Source: Amarobacter sp035326025
Lineage (GTDB): Bacteria; Chloroflexota; Dehalococcoidia; Tepidiformales; Tepidiformaceae
Reading direction: 5' to 3'
DNA: 30,105 nucleotides
NCBI GenBank assembly: GCA_035326025.1
Contig: DAOKYT010000031.1
Coordinates: forward strand, 1-30,105
Shown here one piece after another: positions 14,963-23,560 of the stretch. Position numbers and translations under genes: made by a program. How positions within the stretch are numbered: position 1 is the first letter of the stretch; each line of letters starts with the position of its first letter. Below the pieces are notes generated by a model. That model had not been told where the DNA came from. It did not search any database and saw only the letters and a list, made by a program, of their open reading frames with translations.

Positions 14963-15756
14963 GCGGCCTCCTTGCGTGCCTCGGCGGCATCATCGCCCTT
15001 GCGGCGGTCGCTGGGCTGGAGGAAGCCTTCGAGCTTCTCGCGGACGATGCGGGGATTGTCGCCAGACTGGATGGACATGAGGCCCTCGATGACGACGTTG
15101 AGGGCGTGGAGTTCGAGTTTGGAGTTGTTCTTGAGCTTGTTGGCGAGCGGGAGCCAGAGGACGTTGGCGGTGAAGACGCCATAGAAGGTGGCGACAAAGG
15201 CCGTGGCGATGCCGGGGCCGATGTGGTCTGGCTCATCGAGGTGGGCCATGACGCCCATGAGGCCCATGACGGCACCGAGGACGCCGATGGTGGGGGCGAT
15301 GCCGCCCATGAATTCGAGGGCGGCGAAGTTGCCCTCGTGCCGGTGCTTCATCGACTCGGCCTCGATCTCCATGATTTCGCGGAGGAGCTCGGGGTCGGTG
15401 CCGTCGATCATGAGCTGGACGCCCTTGCGGGTGAAGGCGTCGTGGATCTTATCCACGTCGGCTTCGAGGGCGAGGAGGCCTTCCCGGCGGGCCTTATCGG
15501 CCATGGTGACGAAGAGGTCGACGGTGTCGGCGGAGTTGTGTTTCGCGCCGCCGAGGAAGGCTTTGAGGATGAACCTGGGGAGGCCGATTATGACGCTGAG
15601 CGGCTGGGAGATCATGACGGCGCCGAGGGTGCCGACGACGACGATCATGAAGCCGGGGATATTGACGAGCGCGGCGGGATTGCCGCCTTCGAGGATGTTG
15701 CCTCCAACGATGCCGACAACGGCGAGGATGAGCCCGATGAGGGTCGCGAGGTCCAT
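14959..15756 (-). CDS. motA: Stator protein MotA
   Basis: 265 residues with four transmembrane helices and the MotA cytoplasmic loop. Recognisable parts are IPGFMIVVVGTLGAVMIS, the loop with ARREGLLALEADVDKI carrying the charged residues that engage FliG, and the conserved helix 3 with GGIAPTIGVLGAVMGLMGVM containing the functional proline. It pairs with the following motB (GTGA overlap). Its ATG overlaps the flbD stop by one base. Confidence 0.97.
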   Translation of the reverse strand: MDLATLIGLILAVVGIVGGNILEGGNPAALVNIPGFMIVVVGTLGAVMISQPLSVIIGLPRFILKAFLGGAKHNSADTVDLFVTMADKARREGLLALEADVDKIHDAFTRKGVQLMIDGTDPELLREIMEIEAESMKHRHEGNFAALEFMGGIAPTIGVLGAVMGLMGVMAHLDEPDHIGPGIATAFVATFYGVFTANVLWLPLANKLKNNSKLELHALNVVIEGLMSIQSGDNPRIVREKLEGFLQPSDRRKGDDAAEARKEAA

Positions 15757-15956
15757 CAGGCGCTCCTGCGGATGGCGCCGATGCTCATGCGGCGGAACTC
15801 GGCGATGCGCTCAACGATGGTGGCAGGCGCCTCGGCGCAGACATAGCGGTGGCCATTGGTCAGCGTGAGGTGGGTATCGTGGGTTGCCTCCATCACCTCG
15901 ATGAGGTCGGGGTTGAGGTAGAAGACGGTGCCATCGATGCGAGTGAGCTGAATCAT
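15756..15956 (-). CDS. flbD: FlbD/SwrD-family small flagellar protein
   Basis: 66-residue protein beginning MIQLTRIDGTVFYLNPDLIE, the signature of the FlbD (SwrD) family, which in Bacillus boosts flagellar torque and usually sits just upstream of motA/fliL, as here. It is the first gene of the visible flagellar operon. The ~200 bases upstream hold three palindromes and the terminator of the response-regulator gene, so the operon promoter is likely there. Confidence 0.94.
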   Translation of the reverse strand: MIQLTRIDGTVFYLNPDLIEVMEATHDTHLTLTNGHRYVCAEAPATIVERIAEFRRMSIGAIRRSA

Positions 15957-16014
15957 GGGCGGTGGGCCTGGGCCATTGGCGGGCTGGATTCAGGGTAGAG
16001 ACGGAGGTGCGGGG

Positions 16015-16090
16015 CGGTTATCGGGGAAGTCCCCGCGGTGGCAGGGAAGTGCCCTCACCGGGAGGTGGGCGATACCCTGAATCGGCGGTG
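16015..16090 (-). promoter_or_regulatory. Three tandem GGG/CCC palindromes upstream of flbD-motAB operon
   Basis: Within the flbD upstream region lie GGGG-AAGT-CCCC (16023-16034), AGGG-AAGTG-CCCT (16043-16055) and GGG-CGATA-CCC (16067-16077). Their centres are spaced about 20.5 and 23 bp, i.e. close to two helical turns. The first is flanked by GTTATC on the plus strand, so on the operon strand it reads CCCC followed by GATAAC, a possible -10. Related elements are found at 11863-11895, 17042-17109 and 18154-18238. The layout suggests cooperative binding of a dimeric regulator; its identity is inference. Confidence 0.6.
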
Positions 16091-16113
16091 GAGGCGCACG
16101 CGGAAGCAAACGG

Positions 16114-16139
16114 AGAGCCCGGCGAGGGCGCCGGGCTCT
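16114..16139 (-). terminator. Hairpin terminator after the response regulator gene
   Basis: A perfect 10-bp inverted repeat (AGAGCCCGGC ... GCCGGGCTCT) with a six-base loop lies 24 bases beyond the stop codon of the response regulator. On the minus strand it is followed by CCGTTTGC, a weak T tract. It should separate regulator transcripts from the flagellar operon. Confidence 0.7.
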
Positions 16140-16162
16140 TGCGGGGGTGCGCGGGATGGTTA

Positions 16163-16957
16163 TTAGCCGGCGATGGCATCGCCGGCGCCGGCGAGCATGC
16201 GCTGGGCTTCCTCGACGCTTTCGAGGCGGACGATGCCCTTGCGGATGGCATAGCGGATGAGGTCGGTGCGGTTGCGGGCGTGGAGCTTGGCCATGATGTG
16301 GGCCTTGTGGGCCTCGACGGTCTTGACGCTGATGTAGAGTTCGTTGGCGATACCCTGGTTGGTGAAGCCTTCGGCGATGAGTTGAAGGACCTCACGCTCG
16401 CGGCTGGTCAGGGCATCGACGCCGGCGCGCTGGTCGGAGCGCTTCGCCTGGTAGAGAACTTCGGCGAGGTCGAAGCCTTCGCTGAGGGCGCTGGAGAAGT
16501 AGCTGTTGCCGCGGTGGACGGTCTGGATGGCGAGGACGAGCTCGCTCACGTCGGACTTCTTGATGATGTACCCGGAGGCGCCGGAGCGGATGGAATCGAG
16601 GAGTTGATCCTCATCGACGAAGCCGCTGAGCATGACGACGCGGGTGGCGGGGCAGGAGCGGCGGATCTGGCGGGTTGCCTCGAGGCCGTTGAGGCCGGGC
16701 ATGACGACGTCCATCAGGACGACATCGGGCTGGAGGCGTTCGACGGCCTGGACGGCCTCGCGGCCGTTTTCGACATCGGCGACGACTTCGAGTTCGGGTT
16801 GGCTTTCGAGGAGCATGCGGAGGGCCTGGCGGATGACGGCGTGGTCATCGACCAGGAGGATCCGGATGGGGTTATGGTTTCGGCCCGGGTGGGCGGGTGC
16901 CGCGGTGGCTCCGGGGCGGAGACTGGCGGTGCGCCCGTTTGCGCGGATGGTGTTCAT
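16163..16957 (-). CDS. Orphan NarL/FixJ-family response regulator
   Basis: 264-residue two-component regulator. After a ~30-residue low-complexity N-terminal extension come the receiver-domain landmarks: acidic pair in ILLVDDH (37-38), phosphoacceptor Asp83 in VVLMDVVMPG, the Ser of VVMLSG and the Lys of YIIKK. The C-terminus is a LuxR-type helix-turn-helix: LTSREREVLQLIAEGFTNQG, then IANELYISVKTVEAHKAHIM. No histidine kinase gene is adjacent. It lies directly upstream of the flagellar operon in the same direction, separated by a terminator and palindromes, which makes it a candidate motility regulator. ATG 16957 has AGAGGAG seven bases upstream. Confidence 0.95.
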   Translation of the reverse strand: MNTIRANGRTASLRPGATAAPAHPGRNHNPIRILLVDDHAVIRQALRMLLESQPELEVVADVENGREAVQAVERLQPDVVLMDVVMPGLNGLEATRQIRRSCPATRVVMLSGFVDEDQLLDSIRSGASGYIIKKSDVSELVLAIQTVHRGNSYFSSALSEGFDLAEVLYQAKRSDQRAGVDALTSREREVLQLIAEGFTNQGIANELYISVKTVEAHKAHIMAKLHARNRTDLIRYAIRKGIVRLESVEEAQRMLAGAGDAIAG

Positions 16958-17041
16958 GGCGATGCTCCTCTGGTGGTTGCGCCGGCAGGGGAGCGGGGGA
17001 TGGACGGCTCGCGCTTCCCTGGCGTATCTGAAGGGAATCGG

Positions 17042-17109
17042 AAGGTAGAAACCCTTAAGACACCGAGAAGTCTAGAGACGAGCTTTCGCCAGCGTATTGG
17101 GAAAAACCC
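17042..17109 (-). promoter_or_regulatory. GGG/CCC palindromes upstream of the response regulator
   Basis: Two inverted repeats lie 85-150 bases before the regulator start: AAGG-N7-CCTT (17042-17056) and GGG-AAAAA-CCC (17099-17109). The second is preceded on the plus strand by GTATT, exactly as the copy in the fliO-fliP gap. If bound by the regulator itself this would be autoregulation. The surrounding segment is the most AT-rich stretch nearby, as expected for a promoter; no unambiguous -35/-10 pair was identified. Confidence 0.5.
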
Positions 17110-17196
17110 GTATAGTGATGCGTACGATCCCGAGGGAACGGGCGGGGGTTCCACGGGGTTTGGAGGGACGCGGCCTCCGCCGGGAAGCACCGGGGG

Positions 17197-17221
17197 CCGG
17201 CCTGGGTGAAGGCCCGGCCGG
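17197..17221 (-). terminator. GC-rich hairpin after the ABM gene
   Basis: CCGGCC-T-GGG pairs with CCC-GGCCGG around a six-base loop, with one bulged T. It lies 28 bases beyond the ABM stop codon on the minus strand. There is no T tract, so it may be an mRNA-stabilising hairpin instead of a true terminator. Confidence 0.45.
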
Positions 17222-17248
17222 CCGGCGCAAGATCCTGGCGGCGGGTGG

Positions 17249-17536
17249 TTAGAGCGTGAAGAAGGCGCGCTCGATGTGGCCGGGCTCGCTGGCGAGATGG
17301 ATCTCGGAGCGGAGGGCCATCACGGACTGGCTGTTGGCGGCGGCCTCGGCGACATGTTCGTTTTCGTAGATGCCGATGCGGGCGATTTCGCCGCTATCGT
17401 CGTGAGGCTTGAGGAGATAGCTGGAGAGACAGCCGGGCTGTTGCCTCAGCGTGGCATCGAGCTTGCGCATGAGTTCTTCGAGCCGGGCTTCCTGGCCGCG
17501 GCGGGGTTTGGCGATGGAGAGACGGATGTACGGCAT
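17249..17536 (-). CDS. ABM-domain (antibiotic biosynthesis monooxygenase-like) protein
   Basis: 95-residue protein of the dimeric alpha/beta-barrel ABM family: MPYIRLSIAKPRRGQEARLE, a Leu-rich helix, QPGCLSSYLLKPHDDSGEIA and the strand RIGIYENEHVAEAAANS, with the final H-I-E-R-A-F-F strand. Members range from quinol monooxygenases to haem-degrading enzymes and stress proteins; no residue here fixes a substrate. It appears to be a single-gene unit bounded by the hairpin at 17197 and the terminator at 17586. ATG 17536 has an AGGGGG ribosome site about ten bases upstream. Confidence 0.85.
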   Translation of the reverse strand: MPYIRLSIAKPRRGQEARLEELMRKLDATLRQQPGCLSSYLLKPHDDSGEIARIGIYENEHVAEAAANSQSVMALRSEIHLASEPGHIERAFFTL

Positions 17537-17585
17537 TTCGACTACGCCCCCTGTTGGCGGGAATGATAGGGAGTGCGGACGGGTA

Positions 17586-17620
17586 GGAAAAGCGAAGCCC
17601 CCGGTTTGAGCGGGGGCTTC
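17586..17620 (-). terminator. Strong intrinsic terminator after the zinc-ribbon gene
   Basis: A perfect 10-bp stem (GAAGCCCCCG ... CGGGGGCTTC) with a seven-base loop, followed on the minus strand by GCTTTTCC. It lies 25 bases after the stop of the zinc-ribbon gene and before the ABM gene, so the riboswitch-led transcript should carry only one gene. Confidence 0.85.
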
Positions 17621-17645
17621 GGATTCAGCGGGTGGGATGGATGAA

Positions 17646-17864
17646 TCAGAGCCGCAACTTGCCGTGTGAGGGCTGGCGGCGGCGCTGCCGCTGAGGAAGG
17701 GCAGCCTCTTCGGCTGCGAGGTCGATCGGGGGGCTGGTGAGCACTTCGTGGACGTAGCCGCACATGATGCAGCTACCGTAGGTGCCGTGCCAGTCGCGCT
17801 CGACGATCATCGAGCCGCGGCACTTGGGGCAAGACTTGGGCGGGGCTTCCTGCAAAGCCGGCAT
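17646..17864 (-). CDS. Small zinc-ribbon protein behind a c-di-AMP riboswitch
   Basis: 72-residue protein. It contains one zinc ribbon, CPKC (residues 12-15) and CIMC (32-35), with aromatic and charged residues between, and ends in a basic stretch (PQRQRRRQPSHGKLRL) that could contact nucleic acid. I know no specific family name and the function is unknown. ATG 17864 is favoured over earlier in-frame starts because it has GAGGAGGAG seven bases upstream. The 5' leader contains a ydaO-type riboswitch and terminator, and a strong terminator follows, so it is a single-gene transcription unit under probable c-di-AMP control. The pairing of that riboswitch with a tiny zinc-ribbon gene is unusual compared with the known targets (potassium transporters, wall hydrolases). 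Confidence 0.8.
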   Translation of the reverse strand: MPALQEAPPKSCPKCRGSMIVERDWHGTYGSCIMCGYVHEVLTSPPIDLAAEEAALPQRQRRRQPSHGKLRL

Positions 17865-17911
17865 AAACGAACTCCTCCTCATCACGAGACGTGAATAGTG
17901 TTCGAGGACAG

Positions 17912-17950
17912 AAAAAAAGACCTCGAAGCGAGCTACCTGCTCGCCAGGCC
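17912..17950 (-). terminator. Riboswitch expression-platform terminator
   Basis: On the minus strand GGCCT-GG-CGAGC, loop, GCTCG-CTTCG-AGGTC forms a two-part stem, directly followed by seven Ts (17918-17912). It begins right at the 3' end of the c-di-AMP aptamer and ends about 48 bases before the zinc-ribbon start codon. The first arm overlaps the last bases of the aptamer, so folding of the two is coupled. Confidence 0.85.
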
Positions 17951-18072
17951 TTCCAAACTGCCTCCGGGGTTAGCTGACGGGCTCGGGCGGAAGGCGCCCT
18001 ATTGGCTGCACGGCGAGGCGGCAGCCAAATTCGCCCCGAAACTGGGTCCCCCGTTGCGCCAAGAGGCGCACT
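17948..18072 (-). promoter_or_regulatory. c-di-AMP riboswitch (ydaO/yuaA class)
   Basis: Minus-strand leader RNA. The conserved landmarks of the ydaO class appear in order: GGGGGACCCA (near 18050), GGGGCGAAT (near 18035), a variable hairpin (TTGGCTGC ... GCAGCCAA), AGGGCG, then the hallmark segment CCGAGCCCGTCAGCTAACCC followed by CGGAGGC (17986-17960), one base off the usual CGCAGGC. The RNA class binds cyclic di-AMP and usually turns expression off when the ligand is high. A terminator with a T7 tract follows immediately. The exact 5' limit of the aptamer (P1) is approximate. Recognition is from remembered consensus, not a covariance search. Confidence 0.88.
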
Positions 18073-18133
18073 AGGCAGGTGTTGCACTGTTAACCGAGCG
18101 CTGCGAAGGACGCGAACGGCCTTCGACCAACGG

Positions 18134-18163
18134 AACCTACCAATCCAGCATAGAGGGTGTCAA
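18134..18163 (-). promoter_or_regulatory. Candidate promoter for the riboswitch transcript
   Basis: Minus-strand TTGACA (18163-18158), an exact sigma-A type -35, is followed after 18 bases by TAGGTT (18139-18134), a weak -10. This would start RNA about 50-60 bases before the aptamer. The -35 lies inside a GGGG-N-CCC palindrome (18154-18168), so a bound regulator would block or modulate it. Confidence 0.45.
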
Positions 18164-18238
18164 CCCCTGATTGGGAATTTCGTCACAAATTTACCGCCGA
18201 GTTGGCATAAACGTCCGCCGTAATAGGGGTTACCCCTA
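18154..18238. promoter_or_regulatory. GGG/CCC palindromes upstream of the riboswitch unit
   Basis: Two elements: AGGG-N7-CCCT (18154-18168) over the candidate -35, and a perfect 15-base palindrome TAGGGGT-T-ACCCCTA (18224-18238), flanked by TAAT. The half-site TACCCCT also fits the NarL heptamer consensus TACYYMT. Between them is an ATTGGG-AATTTC half-element. They resemble the copies upstream of the response regulator, flbD and fliP. Confidence 0.55.
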
Positions 18239-18309
18239 ATCTGGCGTGGCCAGGGGGGTACGGATGCGGATTCGGCGGGGCGGGGAGGGTGGCCGCGCCA
18301 CGCTCGGGT

Positions 18310-18560
18310 GGGGGCGGCCGTGATGCCCCCGCCGGTGACCGCGCGGATATGCGCAACAATTCCGACGATATCGTCCCGGACGATGACGCAGACCAACCAG
18401 GAGCAGAGCCCCCGACCGGTGGCAGCGACACCACGAGGGGGATGCCCTGGACGCCGCCAGTGCGAAGGATCCGGGTGATGTTGGGGACCCGGAACACCCG
18501 CGTGAGGAGCGCGATTGCCCCGCTGGCAAGCTCGATCGACAACCGGGGGGTGCGGAGGCG
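18310..18560 (-). pseudogene. Frameshifted PQ-loop (SemiSWEET-like) membrane protein remnant
   Basis: Two minus-strand reading frames together spell a single PQ-loop repeat. The first frame (18560 to about 18430) gives LASGAIALLTRVFRVPNITR then ILRTGGVQGIPLVV, matching the first helix, the P-Q turn (here P-N) and the 'LRTxxxxGxSL' loop of SemiSWEET-type transporters. About 20 codons on, homology continues in another frame (from about 18408) with CSWLVCVIVRDDIVGIVAHI and RAVTGGGITAA, matching the later helices. So one frameshift lies near 18405-18430. Upstream and downstream sequence in the same frames is low-complexity. Either a dead gene or a sequencing indel. The flanks 18239-18309 and 18561-18747 show no other gene. 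Confidence 0.55.
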
Positions 18561-18747
18561 GACCAGGCTGCAGGGGGCGGGTGCGCCGTTGCTCTGTCCC
18601 GGACGGCTCGGGGCGGCCGGCGGACCAGGTGGCGGAGGCTTGCGCCGGGGGGTTCGAGGACACCTCACCCTGGGGCGAGCCTATCGCAGGCGCCTGGTGC
18701 CCACAATCCGTCCGTCTCCTCGAACATGAACCGGGTCGCGGTGCCGC

Positions 18748-21141
18748 TCAAACGATGAACAGGGGGGCGAAGGCGAGCGCGGCGGCGGCGGCGAGCTTCG
18801 CGAACGCGACCAGGGCGGGCACGGCGGCATCGTGGAAGGTCGCGCCGGTATCGGCTCCGGTGGATGCGGCGAGGGCCGTGGCCGGATCCGCGGCCGGCGG
18901 GGTGGGGCCGGGGCCGGTGGCCGGGAGAGCGGTGACGCGTTCGGCGGCAACTCCCCAGACAGTGGCCGCACCATCGAGCACGGCGGCCAGCATGACAGCG
19001 CCGATGCCACCCAGGAGCAGCACTCCCGCCACGGCAAGCCAGCCCTCGTTGCCGGATTCGCCGAGGATGTAACGGATGGCGGCACCGAGCGCGACGGGCA
19101 CGATAATGGCGCACATGAACACGGGCACGAGGGCACTGCCGGTGGATCGAGCGGCCATGCCGGCAACAGACCGGGGGCCCACGGAGGCGTCCGCCTGGTC
19201 TCCTTCGGTGGCAACGGGTGTGCTGCTCATCAGCCCGCCAGCGACCCGCCCGACGCCACGAATTGCGGAGGCGGTGGCGAGGAACGCGAGCAACAGCCCC
19301 ACGAATCCCGCCGCGAGCACCTCGGGCCGGGCGACGCTGACGAACAGCGAGCCCGGCAGGGGAAGAGGCGAGGGTTCGATGCCGGCTCCCTGCCGGGGCG
19401 TCAGGTCGTCCTCATCGATGAGGGCGGCGATGATGCCTTCGGCCTCGATGCGCGTGGCGGCGGCGAGTTGCTCCACTTCGCGCGGGCCGAAGCGGCTGTC
19501 ATCGGCGACGGAATCCCGGAGCCTTTCGAGTGCGGCGACATGCGCGGCGATGGCATTGGCTGCCGCGAACTTCACGTCGTCCCCTGGCTGGAGCAGGTCG
19601 AGGTCCTGGGCGAGCGCGGCGTACCGTTCGGGATCGGCGACAGCGACCGAGGCGAGGTCCGCGCGGATGAGCGCCGGGAATGCGAGAAGCGACAGGCCCA
19701 CGGCCAGGGCGGCGGCCGCCAGGGCATACCCCCGCGAGAGGTGGCCACACGCTTCAGCGCCGGGAGCGGGTGGGGCGGCGGGCGGCATGCCGGAGTCATC
19801 GCCGGGCGCCGGGGCGGTGGTGGCGCTGGCAGGCCGCGGGTGCAGGAGGGCAGCAATGGGGGACCAGGCCGCGATGAACTGGCCGGGGAGCAGGAACCCC
19901 ATGCCAGCGAGGCCGGTGCCCAGGAGTCCCACGGTTGTCGGGCTGGCGTGGGCGACATCGGCCTGCGAGGAGAGGGCGTAGCCAGCCGCGACAGCCGCGG
20001 CCAGGACAAACCCGGTGAGGGCCGCGGATTCGAGGCCGGCGGCGAACCCGGTCAGGACGTTGGAGGCGGGGCTTGTCTGGGAGGCGCGGGTTACCCGGCG
20101 GGCAGCAGGCCACGGGCCGAGGGGTGACCGCCGGGAGAGCAGGAGCAGGAGCAGGGCGGCAACAACGCCTGCGGCGGCAGCACCAAAGAACCAGTACCAG
20201 TCGCCTCCGAGCATGGCCCAGGTGACCGCGCCAAAGCCGCCCGTGCCCAGGATGCTGGTAATGGCAAGCGAGCGGACCAGGAGCACGTCCGGAGGGGCGG
20301 GGCGCAAGGCGAGAAGCTGCGAGGCGAGGCCCCCGGCAGCGGTGGAGAGCACGGCAACGGCCAGGAGCGCGAGCGGCAAGAGGAGCCAGGAGGTATCGCC
20401 GGTGGTCCACGCCAGGCCGGCGCCCGGGAGCATCGCGGCAAGCGTGGTGAGGGCGGTCGACTCCGCGATTTCGGCGGCCCTGGCGGTTGCGAAAGACAGG
20501 CTGGCGGCCTGCCCGGCGGTTGCCAGGGACTGCGGCCGCTCGCTGCCCGGGGGGGTTAATGAGGCGGCCAGGCGTGCCGCGTTGGCGGCGATGCCCCCGC
20601 TGACGCGGCTGACGGCCGCCACGAGCCCGGTCCCGAGGGCGAACCCGACGACCAGGTGCGGGGCCTGCGCGGCCGGCTCATCGAGCAGCCATGTTGCGGC
20701 CCCAATGAGCCCGCCGAGTGCACCGGTTGCGAGCCCCGGGGCCAGGAGTGTGGGGACCATCGCCGCCGAGATAGCAGTCCCGGGCGCCGGGTGTGCGCCC
20801 CCGGCGGCCCGCGAAGCGACCGCGGTGACAATCGCCGCCCCGATGTGGACGGCGAGACCGGAGCAGAGCGCCCCGGCAACGAGCGAGCCAGCGGCGAGCG
20901 ATCCCCGCTGCCAGGAATCGACGAGGGAGCCCACGGCGAGGCCAGTGGCGCTGGCAGCCACCAGCACGGCGGCCCCGAGGATGGCGAGCTGACGAAGCAG
21001 TAAGGGCCCGAGGGCTTCATGGAGCCCGCCCGGCTGTGACGGCCGGTCACCGGGATGCCGCAGGGCATCGAGCGAGAACCAGGCGGCAAAGAGCACCGCC
21101 GCGGCGGTGGCTGCGGGGATCAGGACCTGTGCGAGCAGCAT
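18748..21141 (-). CDS. Catalytically degenerate paralogue of membrane pyrophosphatase
   Basis: 797-residue, ~15-helix membrane protein immediately downstream of hppA. Homology to HppA is visible at several places: FALGTGLVAAVSRVSGGIAA (~167-186) aligns with YAFGASSIALFARVGGGI; AAEIAESTALTTLAAM (~222-237) with GADLFESYTGSIVAAM; and the C-terminal ~50 residues, GADTGATFHDAAVPALV then AAAALAFAPLFIV, with GDTVGDPFKDTSGPAMN then VAVVFGPLFVG. The catalytic motifs are gone: DDPRNPATIADNVGDNVGD is replaced by an Ala/Ser/Pro-rich stretch, and the Asp/Lys residues of the other two loops are lost. The frame is intact over 2.4 kb, so it is unlikely to be a dead gene. ATG 21141 has GGAGG 11 bases upstream. 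It cannot bind Mg-PPi in the known way; its function is unknown. Confidence 0.82.
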   Translation of the reverse strand: MLLAQVLIPAATAAAVLFAAWFSLDALRHPGDRPSQPGGLHEALGPLLLRQLAILGAAVLVAASATGLAVGSLVDSWQRGSLAAGSLVAGALCSGLAVHIGAAIVTAVASRAAGGAHPAPGTAISAAMVPTLLAPGLATGALGGLIGAATWLLDEPAAQAPHLVVGFALGTGLVAAVSRVSGGIAANAARLAASLTPPGSERPQSLATAGQAASLSFATARAAEIAESTALTTLAAMLPGAGLAWTTGDTSWLLLPLALLAVAVLSTAAGGLASQLLALRPAPPDVLLVRSLAITSILGTGGFGAVTWAMLGGDWYWFFGAAAAGVVAALLLLLLSRRSPLGPWPAARRVTRASQTSPASNVLTGFAAGLESAALTGFVLAAAVAAGYALSSQADVAHASPTTVGLLGTGLAGMGFLLPGQFIAAWSPIAALLHPRPASATTAPAPGDDSGMPPAAPPAPGAEACGHLSRGYALAAAALAVGLSLLAFPALIRADLASVAVADPERYAALAQDLDLLQPGDDVKFAAANAIAAHVAALERLRDSVADDSRFGPREVEQLAAATRIEAEGIIAALIDEDDLTPRQGAGIEPSPLPLPGSLFVSVARPEVLAAGFVGLLLAFLATASAIRGVGRVAGGLMSSTPVATEGDQADASVGPRSVAGMAARSTGSALVPVFMCAIIVPVALGAAIRYILGESGNEGWLAVAGVLLLGGIGAVMLAAVLDGAATVWGVAAERVTALPATGPGPTPPAADPATALAASTGADTGATFHDAAVPALVAFAKLAAAAALAFAPLFIV

Positions 21142-21263
21142 GGGTGATCGAGCCTCCGGCGCGTCGAGGTGGGGCGGGCGGCCCGCGTGGCGGCCCGCGG
21201 GCCGAGCGGGCATGGCCGGAGTGTAGCAACCCGGTGACAGAGGACGTAAGCGGCAAAACGGCG

Positions 21264-21289
21264 CGGGCCCCGGATTGCTCCGGGGCCCG
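21264..21289 (-). terminator. Terminator between hppA and its paralogue
   Basis: A perfect 10-bp stem (CGGGCCCCGG ... CCGGGGCCCG) with a six-base loop, 22 bases after the hppA stop; on the minus strand it is followed by CGCCGTTTTGCC. The downstream paralogue therefore probably has its own promoter in 21142-21263 or depends on readthrough. Confidence 0.8.
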
Positions 21290-21311
21290 GTGTGGTCGCG
21301 CGAGGGCGGGA

Positions 21312-23384
<2,073 letters not shown>

Positions 23385-23560
23385 CTGGTCCCCCGTGTGG
23401 TGATTTTGCAGGTACGCCAATGGCGCCGGCCAATCCCGGTAAAGCGCCGTGAATGCTACCAACCGGGAGGGATAGGGGGAATCGCGGGGCCTGCGTCGCG
23501 CGTGGCGCCAGCCGGTTGCATAGTGAGGACACCACGGAAGGACACGCGCTGGAGGGTGAG

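Noticed and set aside
16023..16034. Sigma-28 promoter (CCCCGATAAC resembles the GCCGATAA -10) before flbD
   Set aside because: No TAAA -35 at about 15 bases upstream; the match can be explained by the palindrome followed by a generic GATAAC.
18289..18729. Plus-strand open frame over the PQ-loop remnant
   Set aside because: No conserved sequence; the minus strand gives recognisable PQ-loop helices in two frames.
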